A stretch of DNA of 54,349 nucleotides from Avichristensenella sp031550095 (lineage in GTDB: Bacteria > Bacillota > Clostridia > Christensenellales > Aristaeellaceae): NCBI GenBank assembly GCA_031550095.1, contig JAVBOX010000043.1, positions 1 through 54,349 of the forward strand. Reading direction: 5' to 3'. Of this stretch, positions 17,382-26,893 are shown piece after piece. The notes beneath the pieces were generated by a model that searched no databases, was not told the origin of the DNA, and was given only the letters and a program-made list of their open reading frames with translations. Position 1 is the stretch's first letter; every line of letters begins with the position of its first letter. Made by a program: the position numbers and the translations under genes.

Positions 17382-18449
17382 ATGAAATACATTGCGCTTG
17401 TTATTACAACTGCCGCCGGAGGAGGCGCACGTTTGGACGCGCCTTTTTTGCTGCCCGCAATTCAGCGCCTTGCCGCCGCCTGCTGCCAGGAGGTCCGCGA
17501 GGTACGGGCGGATGAGACGGAGGCGGCCTTGGAATCCCTAGGCATCGATGAGGCGCTTCTCATGCTGGATGGTTCCATGCCGCTGCTCACGGAAGGAGAC
17601 TGCCGTCTCCTGATGGAGGCGGTGGAAGAAGGCGCTTCCTCGGCGGTGGCCAAAGGCGCGAAAACCGGGTTTCCCTGTTGCCAGACGAAAGATGGTAAGA
17701 ATGGCGACGCGATGGAAGTGCCCCTGGGAAAGCGCGCCCTCTTCACGGTTCGGGAGCCTAGGGATCTGGCGACCGCCCTTCGGGTTCTCCGCCGACGGAA
17801 GAACAAAGCGCTGATGCACAGCGGTGTTATCCTCTTGGATCCACGGCAGACATACATCGATCCGGATGTCCGGATTGGCCCGGGAACCGTGGTGCATCCA
17901 GGCAACACGATCACGGGAAAAACGGTCATCGGCTCCCATTGTACGATACTACCCAATAACCGGATTCAGGCTTCCACCATTGGCGATAGCACGACGGTGG
18001 AAAGCTCCGTCCTCATCGAATGCGGTGTCGGCGACAAATCCACCGTGGGCCCGTTCGCCTATTTGCGCCCCGGGGCGAAGATTGGGGATGGCTGCCGGAT
18101 CGGGGATTTTGTGGAGATTAAGAACAGCACTATAGGCGATGGCACCAAGGTATCCCACTTGACCTATGTGGGGGATAGCGACCTGGGCCGGCGCATCAAC
18201 CTGGGCTGCGGCGTGGTTTTTGTCAACTACGACGGAAAGAAGAAGCATCGGACCACCGTGGCGGACGACGCGTTTATCGGCTGCAACGTTAACCTAGTCT
18301 CCCCGATTCAAGTAGGGGAAGGCGCGTATATCGCGGCGGGCACCACGGTGACTGAGGATGTTCCTGTGGGCGCACTGGCGGTGGGCCGCGCCAGACAAAC
18401 CATCAAAGAGGGCTGGGTTGCCCAGCGAAAACGGGCGGGAAAGCTTTAA
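17382..18449 (+). CDS. glmU: GlmU-like protein: intact acetyltransferase, shortened nucleotidyltransferase part
   Basis: GlmU normally has an N-terminal UDP-GlcNAc pyrophosphorylase and a C-terminal left-handed beta-helix glucosamine-1-phosphate acetyltransferase, about 455 residues. Here the C-terminal part is complete: hexapeptide repeats, G-P-F-A-Y-L-R-P, the catalytic His at 259 in S-H-L-T-Y-V-G-D, and F-V-N-Y-D-G-K-K. The N-terminal region before the helix is only ~145 residues. It starts with A-L-V-I-T-T-A-A-G-G-G where the family has L-A-A-G-x-G-T-R-M, and lacks the uridine-binding Q and D motifs. Only the linker (D-L-A-T-A-L-R-V-L-R-R-R) is familiar. It probably acetylates GlcN-1-P, with another enzyme doing the uridylyl transfer. 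Good AAGGAGG before ATG. Neighbours purR and pth fit the usual locus. Confidence 0.85.
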   Translation: MKYIALVITTAAGGGARLDAPFLLPAIQRLAAACCQEVREVRADETEAALESLGIDEALLMLDGSMPLLTEGDCRLLMEAVEEGASSAVAKGAKTGFPCCQTKDGKNGDAMEVPLGKRALFTVREPRDLATALRVLRRRKNKALMHSGVILLDPRQTYIDPDVRIGPGTVVHPGNTITGKTVIGSHCTILPNNRIQASTIGDSTTVESSVLIECGVGDKSTVGPFAYLRPGAKIGDGCRIGDFVEIKNSTIGDGTKVSHLTYVGDSDLGRRINLGCGVVFVNYDGKKKHRTTVADDAFIGCNVNLVSPIQVGEGAYIAAGTTVTEDVPVGALAVGRARQTIKEGWVAQRKRAGKL

Positions 18450-18452
18450 CGC

Positions 18453-19043
18453 ATGGATACATTTCTCGTTGTGGGGCTTGGAAATCCGGATGGGCGTTAT
18501 GCCCACACCCGGCATAACGCGGGGTTTGACGTGATCGATATCCTGGCCCAAATGACCCAAATACGCATGATAAAACGTCGGGCACGTGCCATTGTCGGGG
18601 AGGGGACCCTGGATGGCAAGCGCCTGGTTTTGGCGCAGCCCCAAACGTTCATGAACCTAAGCGGGGAAAGCGTGGCTCCACTGGTACAATGGTATAAGCC
18701 CCCCCGAGACGGCCTGGTCCTCGTGTATGACGACGTGGATCTGCCCCAGGGCATGATCCGCGTGCGGCCTTCAGGGTCTGCGGGCACACATAATGGCATG
18801 CGCTCTGTCATTTCCATGTTGGGGCGGGAGGACTTCCCCAGGATTCGGGTGGGCATTGGCATGCCGCCGCCTGGGTGGGATATGGCGGACTGGGTGATCT
18901 CCCATTATGAGTCCGCGAAGGCGCGGGACCTAGCCTTTGAAAGCTACCAGGCTGCCGCCAATGCTGTCCTTATCTATTTGCGCGAGGGCATGGAACCCTG
19001 CATGCGCACCTACAACCAAAAGATGGCCAAGGAGGGCGTGTGA
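18453..19043 (+). CDS. pth: Peptidyl-tRNA hydrolase
   Basis: This 196-residue enzyme releases tRNA from peptidyl-tRNA that has dropped off ribosomes. Family residues are present: G-L-G-N-P at 8-12, catalytic His 21 in T-R-H-N-A-G, M-N-L-S-G, D-D-V-D-L-P and G-T-H-N-G-M-R-S. The start lies three bases after the glmU stop with no separate strong ribosome site, so it is probably coupled. Its stop overlaps the mfd start by four bases. Confidence 0.95.
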   Translation: MDTFLVVGLGNPDGRYAHTRHNAGFDVIDILAQMTQIRMIKRRARAIVGEGTLDGKRLVLAQPQTFMNLSGESVAPLVQWYKPPRDGLVLVYDDVDLPQGMIRVRPSGSAGTHNGMRSVISMLGREDFPRIRVGIGMPPPGWDMADWVISHYESAKARDLAFESYQAAANAVLIYLREGMEPCMRTYNQKMAKEGV

Positions 19044-22000
19044 GAGATTTTTTCTTCGAGCCGCTTCGGAGTTACGCGCCCTATCAGCAACTGGTAAGCG
19101 CGGCAAAGCGGGGGACATTGATCACGGCGTTTGGCATGTCGGAAAGCCAGAAGGCGCATATCGCCGCCGCGCTTGCCAGGGATACCGGAAGGCCCGTGCT
19201 TTTTGTCGCCCCCGCGGAAGGGCAGGCTTCAAGAACCTTTGATGACATGATCCAATTCCTGGGGGATGGGGTTTACCTGCTGCCGCCCAGAGAGGTTGCC
19301 CTATACCACGCGTCCGCCGCTAGCCGGGATGTGCTCAACCGGCGGGTGGAAGCCCTTCATGCCGTGGCGACCGGTCAGGCGTGTGTCGTTGTGGCCTCCG
19401 CTGAGGCGCTTCAGCACCGGCTGATGCCCAAAGAGGGTTTTTTGGCACATGAGCAAACGCTTACCGTGGGCATGCGCTTGGATCCCCGCTCCTTTGCGGT
19501 CACTTTGGCAAAGGCCGGATATGAGCGGGTGGACCGGGTGGACGCCAAAGGGCAGTTCGCCGCCCGGGGCGGCATCCTGGATGTGTTCCCTCCAAACCTT
19601 TCCAACGCGCTTCGAATCGAGTGGTTTGATGATGAAATCGACTCCATCCGGCTCTTTGAAACGTCCTCCCAGCGATCCAGTGAAAATTTAACCCGGGCTG
19701 TGCTGACGCCAGCCGCGGAGCTCTTGTCCGTTGATGAAGCGCAAATCCAGTGGGCGGCTGATTCGCTGATGGCAGCCCTCAACGCCGCGCTGACGAAGCG
19801 CGGCCATGCCGCCACTGCCATTTGGGACGGTGATGATGAGGATCCGGATACACTGCCCACCCTGGACGAGGCCCGCGGCGTGTCCCGCATGCATTTAGCT
19901 CCCGGTTCCTCGGAAGATAAGCTGGCCGCCCACATTCACCGCCATATCGAGGGATTTCGGGAAGGCGGCGGCTTTTCGGGCATGGAAGCCTACGCGCCTC
20001 TCCTGTATTCCAAGACGTACATGGTGGCGGAATGGCTCTCCAACCCGGTTATCCTGCTGGATGAGCCGGATAAGATCCGCAATACCTGCGAAAACCGGCA
20101 GCTGGAATTTGCCGAAACGTTTAAATCCGCCTTGGAGCGGGGCGAAGCCATGCCCGCCCAGGCAGAGCTGCTCCTAAACTCCGATGAGATCCTGAGCCGG
20201 CTGACGGCAAACGGCGGCGTAATTCTGTCCGCGTTTCTGCGCACCTTGGCGGGGCTGCTGCCCAAAGAAGTGATCAAAATCGAGGGTATCGGCGCCACGG
20301 CATACCAGAATCAGTTCAAGGAACTGGCGGCGGATTTGACCGGCTGGGCTCAGGACGGCTGGCAGGTTGGCTTGCTGGCGGGCGGCATGGCGCGAGGGGA
20401 GCGCCTCCTTCAGAATCTGCTTGAACTCAATGTCTCCGCCTCAGAGCCCAAAAACGAGCCACAGGCCATTGAGCCGGGGCAGGCCGTCATTTTTCCCTTG
20501 TCCTTATCCCATGGGTTTCTGTACCCCGAGCTGAAGTTCGCCGTCATCGCCGACGCGGACATCTACGGCGCGGCATACCAGAAGCGCAGGGCCAGGCGGA
20601 ACGCGGGGGAACGCATTGCGGCGTTTACTGATCTTTCCGTGGGCGACTATGTGGTGCATGAGAGCCATGGCGTCGGTATTTACCGGGGTACAGTTCGCCT
20701 CCAGAGCGAAGGCCTCTGGCGTGACTATCTTTTCATCCAATACCAGGGCAATGATAAGCTCTATGTGCCAACGGACCAGATGGACCGGGTGCAGCGCTAT
20801 ATTGGCTCCGACGGGGATTCTCCGCGGATCAACAAACTGGGCGGCGGGGAATGGCAGCGCCAGAAGCAAAAGGTGAAGCAATCCATTCGCGCGATGGCAT
20901 TTGATCTGGTCAAGCTTTACGCGGCCAGAAAGGCCAAGCAGGGGTATGCCTTCAACCGGGATACCGCATGGCAGCGGCAGTTTGAGGATAATTTTCCCTT
21001 TGAGGAAACCCCCGATCAGCTCCAAGCTATCGAGGAGATCAAGGCCGATATGGAAGCTTCTTCCGTAATGGATCGTCTCCTGTGTGGGGACGTAGGCTAC
21101 GGAAAGACGGAGGTGGCGCTCCGCGCCGCTTTCAAGGCCGCTGTGGACGGGAGACAGGTGGCCATCTTGGTGCCTACCACCATCCTTGCCCAGCAGCACT
21201 ACAATACCGTCAAGCAGCGCTTTCAGGGCTTTCCCGTTAAGTTTGAGGTCATCAGCAGGTTCAAGACGGCCGCTGAGCAGGCGGACATTCTTAAGCGGGT
21301 GGAATCCGGGGACGTGGATATCCTCATCGGCACCCATCGACTTTTGGGCAAGGATGTTCGTTTTCGCCAGTTGGGGCTGCTGGTCATTGACGAGGAGCAA
21401 CGCTTTGGCGTCCAGCACAAGGAAACCATCAAGAACCTCAAGCGGAATGTGGATGTTCTGACGCTTTCGGCCACGCCCATTCCCCGCACGCTCCACATGT
21501 CCATGGTGGGCATACGGGACATGAGCCTTCTGGAGACGCCGCCGGATGAGCGGTATCCCGTGCAGACCTATGTGCTGGAGTATTCGGACGGCTTGGTACG
21601 GGACTCGATTCTCCGGGAGCTTTCCAGGGGAGGCCAGGCGTATGTGCTCTACAACCATGTGGAGCGAATTGAGAGGTTTTACGAGAAGCTCCGCACCCTG
21701 GTGCCGGAAGCCCGCATCGCCATTGGCCATGGTCAAATGCGGGAGCATATCCTGGAGGACGTGATGTTGGACTTTTATGAAGGTCGGTATGACGTGCTCC
21801 TGTGTACCACCATCATCGAGTCCGGCTTGGACATTCCCCGTTGCAACACGCTGATCGTCTGTGAGGCGGATCATTTCGGCCTGTCCCAGCTCTACCAGCT
21901 GCGGGGCCGGGTGGGCCGCTCGAACCGGCTGGCCTACGCGTATTTGACCGTGCAGCCCAACAAGGTGCTTACGGAGACGGCGGACAAACGCCTTCAGGCC

Positions 22001-22684
22001 ATTCGGGAGTTCACCACCTTTGGATCAGGCTTTCGCATTGCCATGCGGGATCTGGAGATTCGCGGCGCGGGAAATTTGCTGGGCGCTGAACAACACGGGT
22101 TCCTTTCCACGGTTGGGTACGACATGTACTGCAAACTGATGGAGGAGACGATTCGTGAGATGCGGGGCGAGCTGGGCGAAACGGCCGCCATTGAAACCCG
22201 GGTGGAATACCCCATCGACGCGTTTCTTCCGGCGGAATTCGTGCCCTCCGATGCCCAGCGCATTGAGCTTTACAAGAGGATCGCCGCCGTGGACAGTAGG
22301 CCTACAATGGATGACTTGGTGGAGGAGATCACCGACCGGTATGGGGATCCTCCGTCCCAGGTGGGTCTTTTGCTGTCCATCGCGCTGTTGAAAGCCTATT
22401 GCGGCCAGCTGGGCATCGATCTGATCGGTCACCAGCCCGGGTTGGTGAAAATGCGCTTTGCGGAGGGCATTTCTCCGGACTTGAATCGCCTTTTCTTGGC
22501 GGTGACCAAGGCGGATAAGCGGCTGACCTTCTCGGCGAGGGCGCCGGTGAGCCTCATCTTCCGCGTTCCGGGCATGGCGCCGGAGAATCTCCTTTCCGAA
22601 GCGCTCATCGCCATGGAGCGGGTTATCCATGGCATGGAGCATACGGCGGAAAGCCCGGCGTTGGAAACAGGGGCGATTGGGTAG
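19040..22684 (+). CDS. mfd: Transcription-repair coupling factor
   Basis: Mfd removes RNA polymerase stalled at DNA damage and recruits UvrA. The 1214-residue chain shows the UvrB-like N-terminal region, the CarD-like polymerase-interaction domain around residue 535 (V-G-D-Y-V-V-H-x-x-H-G-V-G), the RecG-like helicase with Walker A G-D-V-G-Y-G-K-T-E-V near 683 and D-E-E-Q-R-F-G near 784, then the TRCF domain toward the C-terminus. GTG start overlapping the pth stop, with GGAGG just upstream. Conserved position after pth. Confidence 0.96.
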   Translation: MRDFFFEPLRSYAPYQQLVSAAKRGTLITAFGMSESQKAHIAAALARDTGRPVLFVAPAEGQASRTFDDMIQFLGDGVYLLPPREVALYHASAASRDVLNRRVEALHAVATGQACVVVASAEALQHRLMPKEGFLAHEQTLTVGMRLDPRSFAVTLAKAGYERVDRVDAKGQFAARGGILDVFPPNLSNALRIEWFDDEIDSIRLFETSSQRSSENLTRAVLTPAAELLSVDEAQIQWAADSLMAALNAALTKRGHAATAIWDGDDEDPDTLPTLDEARGVSRMHLAPGSSEDKLAAHIHRHIEGFREGGGFSGMEAYAPLLYSKTYMVAEWLSNPVILLDEPDKIRNTCENRQLEFAETFKSALERGEAMPAQAELLLNSDEILSRLTANGGVILSAFLRTLAGLLPKEVIKIEGIGATAYQNQFKELAADLTGWAQDGWQVGLLAGGMARGERLLQNLLELNVSASEPKNEPQAIEPGQAVIFPLSLSHGFLYPELKFAVIADADIYGAAYQKRRARRNAGERIAAFTDLSVGDYVVHESHGVGIYRGTVRLQSEGLWRDYLFIQYQGNDKLYVPTDQMDRVQRYIGSDGDSPRINKLGGGEWQRQKQKVKQSIRAMAFDLVKLYAARKAKQGYAFNRDTAWQRQFEDNFPFEETPDQLQAIEEIKADMEASSVMDRLLCGDVGYGKTEVALRAAFKAAVDGRQVAILVPTTILAQQHYNTVKQRFQGFPVKFEVISRFKTAAEQADILKRVESGDVDILIGTHRLLGKDVRFRQLGLLVIDEEQRFGVQHKETIKNLKRNVDVLTLSATPIPRTLHMSMVGIRDMSLLETPPDERYPVQTYVLEYSDGLVRDSILRELSRGGQAYVLYNHVERIERFYEKLRTLVPEARIAIGHGQMREHILEDVMLDFYEGRYDVLLCTTIIESGLDIPRCNTLIVCEADHFGLSQLYQLRGRVGRSNRLAYAYLTVQPNKVLTETADKRLQAIREFTTFGSGFRIAMRDLEIRGAGNLLGAEQHGFLSTVGYDMYCKLMEETIREMRGELGETAAIETRVEYPIDAFLPAEFVPSDAQRIELYKRIAAVDSRPTMDDLVEEITDRYGDPPSQVGLLLSIALLKAYCGQLGIDLIGHQPGLVKMRFAEGISPDLNRLFLAVTKADKRLTFSARAPVSLIFRVPGMAPENLLSEALIAMERVIHGMEHTAESPALETGAIG

Positions 22685-22733
22685 AATGTAGGCGGAGCGC
22701 TTGGCAGAAGAAACCATCTCGGCGGAGGACAAT

Positions 22734-23519
22734 ATGGTCATTAGGCTCCATGGAATCGACGTATACTATGAACAGCACGGACAGGGAGAAGCCAATGTGC
22801 TGCTGCTCCACGGCTGGGGCTGTTCAACGGAGCTTTGGAAGCCGGTCGTTCAGCAGTTATCGCCATACGCCCGGCTGACGGCGGTGGATTTCCCCGGCCA
22901 TGGGCGCAGCGGGCGCCCGCTGGAGCCCTGGGGAGCCGGCGATTTCAGCGATATGACGGCACTGTTCATTGAAGCGCTGGATATTCGCGGCTGCCATATC
23001 ATCGGGCATTCCCATGGGGGCCGAACCGCCTTGCTGCTGGCGGCGAAAAGGCCGGAACTTGTGGGAAAACTTGTGATGGTGGGGGCGGCAGGCCTGCGGG
23101 GAGAAGCCACGGAGGAGCAAGAAAGGCGCCGGGATACATTCAAGCGCCTGAGAGGGTTGGCGGACGCGGCGGATAAGCTCCGCATTTTCGGTTCCTTGCC
23201 GGAAAAAGCCCGGGAAGCTCTCCGGAAGAAGTACGGGTCCCGGGACTATAACGCCCTGGACGCGGAGATGCGCAGGACATTCGTGAAGGTGGTCAACTTC
23301 GATATTGAGGAATGGCTCCCTTCCGTGAAATCGCCGACTCTGCTGATATGGGGCGATCAGGATACGGAAACCCCCCTATGGATGGGAAAAAAAATGGAAG
23401 CAATGATCCCGGACGCGGGGCTGGTTCTGCTCAAAAATGGCACCCACTACGCTTATTTGGAACAGTGCGACCGCTTTTGTCACATCGTTCGGCATTTTTT
23501 GTTTGGGGGGAACGGATGA
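22734..23519 (+). CDS. Alpha/beta hydrolase
   Basis: This 262-residue alpha/beta-hydrolase fold protein has the oxyanion H-G-W-G motif, nucleophile elbow G-H-S-H-G-G, acid in W-G-D-Q-D and catalytic His in G-T-H-Y-A-Y. Substrate cannot be predicted. The start chosen is ATG 22734 because GGAGG lies seven bases upstream; a TTG twelve codons earlier has none. The stop overlaps the start of the MurF-like gene (ATGA), so the two are probably co-translated. A role near cell-wall precursor synthesis is only a guess from position. Confidence 0.85.
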   Translation: MVIRLHGIDVYYEQHGQGEANVLLLHGWGCSTELWKPVVQQLSPYARLTAVDFPGHGRSGRPLEPWGAGDFSDMTALFIEALDIRGCHIIGHSHGGRTALLLAAKRPELVGKLVMVGAAGLRGEATEEQERRRDTFKRLRGLADAADKLRIFGSLPEKAREALRKKYGSRDYNALDAEMRRTFVKVVNFDIEEWLPSVKSPTLLIWGDQDTETPLWMGKKMEAMIPDAGLVLLKNGTHYAYLEQCDRFCHIVRHFLFGGNG

Positions 23520-25090
23520 TTCGCCTTGCTTTCCTAATCTGTGCGCCTCTGTTCACGCTCCTATGCGTGCGGGTTTCCATGCAGTACTACCAGCTGGAGA
23601 GCTATCAGCTGGACGGGTATTTCCGGACGTTGCGCCGAAATTGGTTCCGGGCTTTTCTGCCGGGACTGTGCGTGACGATTTTTGGTTGCCTCCTGCTTAG
23701 CCTGCTGACATCCATCGCCTTTGAGGATTGGCTCGTTTGCCTGGGATTGCTGCTGACGCTTTTCGCTTCAGCGCTTGCTTATATTTTGCAGAAGCGGCTG
23801 CCTGCCAAGCGCCCTTTGGTTGTTACGCCCCGGGTGAAGCGGCTTACGGGAATGCTGCTAGCCGTGGCGTTTGCCTTTTGCGCCGTGTTGCTCTATGCCC
23901 TGGGAAGCCTGTCAATGCCCCTCTTGATGCCATTGCTCGCGCCCCTGTTCCTGGCCTTGGCGGCTTTGATTATGCTGCCCCTGGAGTGCTACATCAACTA
24001 CCTTTACCGGCTGGATGCCATGAAACGGCTTGACGCCATGCCGGATCTGATCAAAATAGGAATAACCGGAAGCTATGGGAAAACCAGCGCCAAGTTCATG
24101 TTGGAGACCATTCTTTCCGAGAAATACCGGGTGCTCGTTACCCCCGGAAGCTTCAATACAAGCATGGGGGTTACACGGGTCATCCGGGAACAGCTGGCGC
24201 CGGATCATCAAGTGTTTGTGGCGGAGATGGGCGCACGGCACCGGGGGGATATCCGCTTGCTGTGCAAGCTCGTCCGCCCTCAATACGGCATCATCACGTC
24301 CATTGGGCCCCAGCACCTGGAGACCTTTCATACACAGGAGACGATTTACCTTGAAAAGACGGATTTGGCCCGGGCCATTCCCCAGGAGGGAGCCACGGTT
24401 TTCGCCTCGGATGAGGGCTTATGTACGCGAGCATATGAGGAAGCCATATGCCCCAAGCATCTTGCGGGTGTTTCGGCGGAGGGGTCGGGCCTTCAGACCA
24501 AGAATATTCAGGTTGGGCCTTTTGGGAGCCGCTTTGTTCTGACGGACGGCTCCCGGGAAATCCCTTGTGAAACCCGCCTTCTGGGCACCCATAACATCAC
24601 GAACTTGCTGGTGGCCTGTACGCTGGCCCGGGTGTTGGGCATGGAGCTGGATCAAATCGCTAGAGGGGTAGCGAAGATCCGCCCCGTGGAACACCGCCTG
24701 CAGCTCTTGGACGCCAAAGGGGGTGTGACCGTCATCGACGACGCGTTTAACGCCAATCCGGTGGGAGCCAACGCGGCCTTGGAAACGCTAAAGGCCTTTC
24801 CGGGCAGGCGCATCATCATAACGCCGGGGTTTGTGGAGCTGGGACTGGAAGAGGCCAGATTCAACCGAGAGCTGGGAGAGAAAATCGCCGAATCGGCGGA
24901 TATCGCGGTGCTGGTGGGAAAGCGCCATACAGAGCCCATCGCGGAAGGAATCAAATCCAAGGGATTCCTAGCGGACCATCTGCATGTGGTTTCAAGCTTG
25001 GAGGAGAGCGGCGCTTTGCTGGCAGGCATGCTCTGCCCCGGGGATGTGTTGCTCTACGAAAATGACTTGCCGGATAACTATCAGGAGTAG
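23516..25090 (+). CDS. Membrane-anchored MurF-like Mur ligase
   Basis: The 524-residue protein has about five hydrophobic segments in the first ~165 residues, then a Mur ligase core: ATP loop G-I-T-G-S-Y-G-K-T-S, E-M-G-A-R, the central H-L-E-T-F, G-T-H-N-I-T-N and D-D-A-F-N-A-N-P. The last motifs match MurF, which attaches D-Ala-D-Ala to the UDP-MurNAc-tripeptide. With D-Ala-D-Ala ligase directly downstream the role is probably MurF-type ligation at the membrane. Standard MurF is soluble, so this is a distinct subfamily. The long frame starting at 23312 overlaps the hydrolase and is not used; ATG 23516 has GGGGGG upstream. Confidence 0.85.
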   Translation: MIRLAFLICAPLFTLLCVRVSMQYYQLESYQLDGYFRTLRRNWFRAFLPGLCVTIFGCLLLSLLTSIAFEDWLVCLGLLLTLFASALAYILQKRLPAKRPLVVTPRVKRLTGMLLAVAFAFCAVLLYALGSLSMPLLMPLLAPLFLALAALIMLPLECYINYLYRLDAMKRLDAMPDLIKIGITGSYGKTSAKFMLETILSEKYRVLVTPGSFNTSMGVTRVIREQLAPDHQVFVAEMGARHRGDIRLLCKLVRPQYGIITSIGPQHLETFHTQETIYLEKTDLARAIPQEGATVFASDEGLCTRAYEEAICPKHLAGVSAEGSGLQTKNIQVGPFGSRFVLTDGSREIPCETRLLGTHNITNLLVACTLARVLGMELDQIARGVAKIRPVEHRLQLLDAKGGVTVIDDAFNANPVGANAALETLKAFPGRRIIITPGFVELGLEEARFNRELGEKIAESADIAVLVGKRHTEPIAEGIKSKGFLADHLHVVSSLEESGALLAGMLCPGDVLLYENDLPDNYQE

Positions 25091-25126
25091 CGTTCAAGCC
25101 GCGCCACACCGACAGGAGGGATTTTT

Positions 25127-26341
25127 TTGCAGAAGCTCCATCTGGCCGTTCTTTTTGGCGGCCGCGCCTGTGAACACGACGTATCCGTCATTACCGCGCT
25201 GCAGTGCATGGACGCCATTGACGCCTCCCAGTATGATATCATTCCTGTTTACATTGCCAGGGATGGGTCGTGGTATACCGGCGCACCTCTCCGCAGCCTT
25301 CCGTTTATTCGCGAGTTTACGCCGAACGCCAGCGGAATCACCAGGGTATACCCCGACGTGACGGCGGGCTCCGGGGCGCTGCTAGCCATCGAACGAAAAA
25401 AAGGCCTTCTTTTGGGTGGAGGCGACAGCCTTGTGGTGGCTGCTCGGATGGATGTGGCGCTCCTGGCGTTTCACGGCATGAACGGGGAAGACGGCGCCGT
25501 GCAAGGCCTGCTGGAGCTGATGAACGTGCCCTATACATCCTCCGGCCTTGTGGGTTCCGCGGTGGGCATGGATAAAATCGCGATGCGGCAGCTTTTTAAG
25601 GGATGCGGTTTCCCGGTGCTGGATGCCGTATGGTTCACCCGCTTGGAATGGGAGCGGGACGCCGCCGAGATTATCGGACGGGTGGAGAGCGCCTTAGCCT
25701 ATCCCGTATACGTTAAGCCTGCCAACCTAGGCTCCTCCATCGGCATCTCCCGGGCGGCGGACAGAGAGGCCCTGGAGGAAGCGGTGCAGGTCGCCCTCTC
25801 CTATGATCGCAGGATCATCGTGGAAACGGGCATCGAGAATCCCGTTGAGGTGAACTGCTCCGTCCTGGGCTTTGATCAGGACGTTGAGCCTTCCATCCTT
25901 GAAATGCCAGTCAGCTGGAAGGAATTTCTAACCTTTGACGCGAAATACCTAGGGGGCAGTAAAGGCCCTAAAGGCGCACCTTCCAAAGGGGAGGGCATGG
26001 CTTCCCTAAGTCGGCGCATCCCTGCGCCAATCGGCGATGAAAAAACCAAACGAATCCAGTCGCTCGCCCGGGATATTTTCCGGGTATTGGACTGCAAAGG
26101 CGTTGTGCGCATTGATTTTATGCTGGATGAGGATTCGGTGTATGTGGGGGAGATCAACACGATTCCCGGCTCTCTTTCCTTCTACCTGTGGGAGCCGACG
26201 GGCTTGCCGTATGGGCTGCTAATCAACAAGCTAGTGGAGTTGGCCTTCCGCGCCCATGGCGAGAAGAACCGAGCGGTATTCGCCTTTGAGTCCAGCATTC
26301 TTCGCCAGACAACCCTGGGCGTCAAAGGGGCGAAACGGTAA
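25127..26341 (+). CDS. ddl: D-alanine--D-alanine ligase
   Basis: The 404-residue ATP-grasp enzyme makes the D-Ala-D-Ala dipeptide. It has the N-terminal F-G-G-R-A-C-E-H-D-V-S-V, the H-G-M-N-G-E-D-G-A-V-Q-G-L loop, P-Y-T-S-S-G, the V-K-P-A-N-L-G-S-S-I-G-I ATP-binding strand and the metal-binding E-I-N-T-I-P-G-S-L-S-F-Y. TTG start with AGGAGG upstream. It pairs with the MurF-like gene before it, a recurrent arrangement. Confidence 0.93.
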   Translation: MQKLHLAVLFGGRACEHDVSVITALQCMDAIDASQYDIIPVYIARDGSWYTGAPLRSLPFIREFTPNASGITRVYPDVTAGSGALLAIERKKGLLLGGGDSLVVAARMDVALLAFHGMNGEDGAVQGLLELMNVPYTSSGLVGSAVGMDKIAMRQLFKGCGFPVLDAVWFTRLEWERDAAEIIGRVESALAYPVYVKPANLGSSIGISRAADREALEEAVQVALSYDRRIIVETGIENPVEVNCSVLGFDQDVEPSILEMPVSWKEFLTFDAKYLGGSKGPKGAPSKGEGMASLSRRIPAPIGDEKTKRIQSLARDIFRVLDCKGVVRIDFMLDEDSVYVGEINTIPGSLSFYLWEPTGLPYGLLINKLVELAFRAHGEKNRAVFAFESSILRQTTLGVKGAKR

Positions 26342-26398
26342 ATCGTCCTATACCGGCGGCAAATGATCCCATACAACCGAAACGAAAGGAGCAGCCGT

Positions 26399-26869
26399 AT
26401 GTACAATGAAGATGACTCGTATCAGGATTCATTTGAAGATCCATATCAGGAACCGTTCCAGGAGCCATGCGTGGAATCCGATCCGGAGCGCGAGCCCGGT
26501 CCGGAAACCACCATTATTTCAACGAGCCAAGCCATCAACCTGACCAGCACCTTGGCCTCCCTTTCCGCGCTGATCGCGCTGTTCCTGTGCTTTGCCGACC
26601 AGCGCAGCCAGGCGGTTCGCCGCTTTTCGGTGCAGTCCGTGGGCCTTGGCGCTGTGCAGCTGGCCCTGGGAATGGTTTGCTGGATCATTGGCGCCTTGCT
26701 GGGCTGGATTCCGCTGATTGGGTATTGGCTATATATCCTGATGGTCATCGTTTTCTTCGCGGGTTCCGCCATCATCTTTATCCTCCGCATTCGCATGATG
26801 TTCCACGCGTATCGGGGGGAAGCCTTTCTCCTGCCCGTGATTGGCGCGACGCTCCGCCGTTTCGAATGA
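26399..26869 (+). CDS. DUF4870-like membrane protein
   Basis: A 156-residue protein with an acidic, Glu/Gln/Asp-rich N-terminal tail (~45 residues) followed by three hydrophobic segments. The V-R-R-F-S-V-Q-S element, the G-W-I-P-L-I-G-Y-W segment and the A-Y-R-G-E-A-F-x-L-P-V-I-G end match the DUF4870 (Tic20-like) family. Function unknown. ATG 26399 follows AAAGGAG; the frame extends twelve codons upstream without a ribosome site. Confidence 0.75.
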   Translation: MYNEDDSYQDSFEDPYQEPFQEPCVESDPEREPGPETTIISTSQAINLTSTLASLSALIALFLCFADQRSQAVRRFSVQSVGLGAVQLALGMVCWIIGALLGWIPLIGYWLYILMVIVFFAGSAIIFILRIRMMFHAYRGEAFLLPVIGATLRRFE

Positions 26870-26893
26870 CAAACGTCTGAAGGAGGACACCTT

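Noticed and set aside
20504..21874. 456-codon minus-strand frame opposite mfd
   Set aside because: It lies wholly opposite the helicase region of a clearly conserved gene and has no family features.
23312..23515. Longer N-terminus for the MurF-like protein
   Set aside because: That segment overlaps the hydrolase gene in another frame; a strong ribosome site precedes ATG 23516, where a hydrophobic anchor begins.
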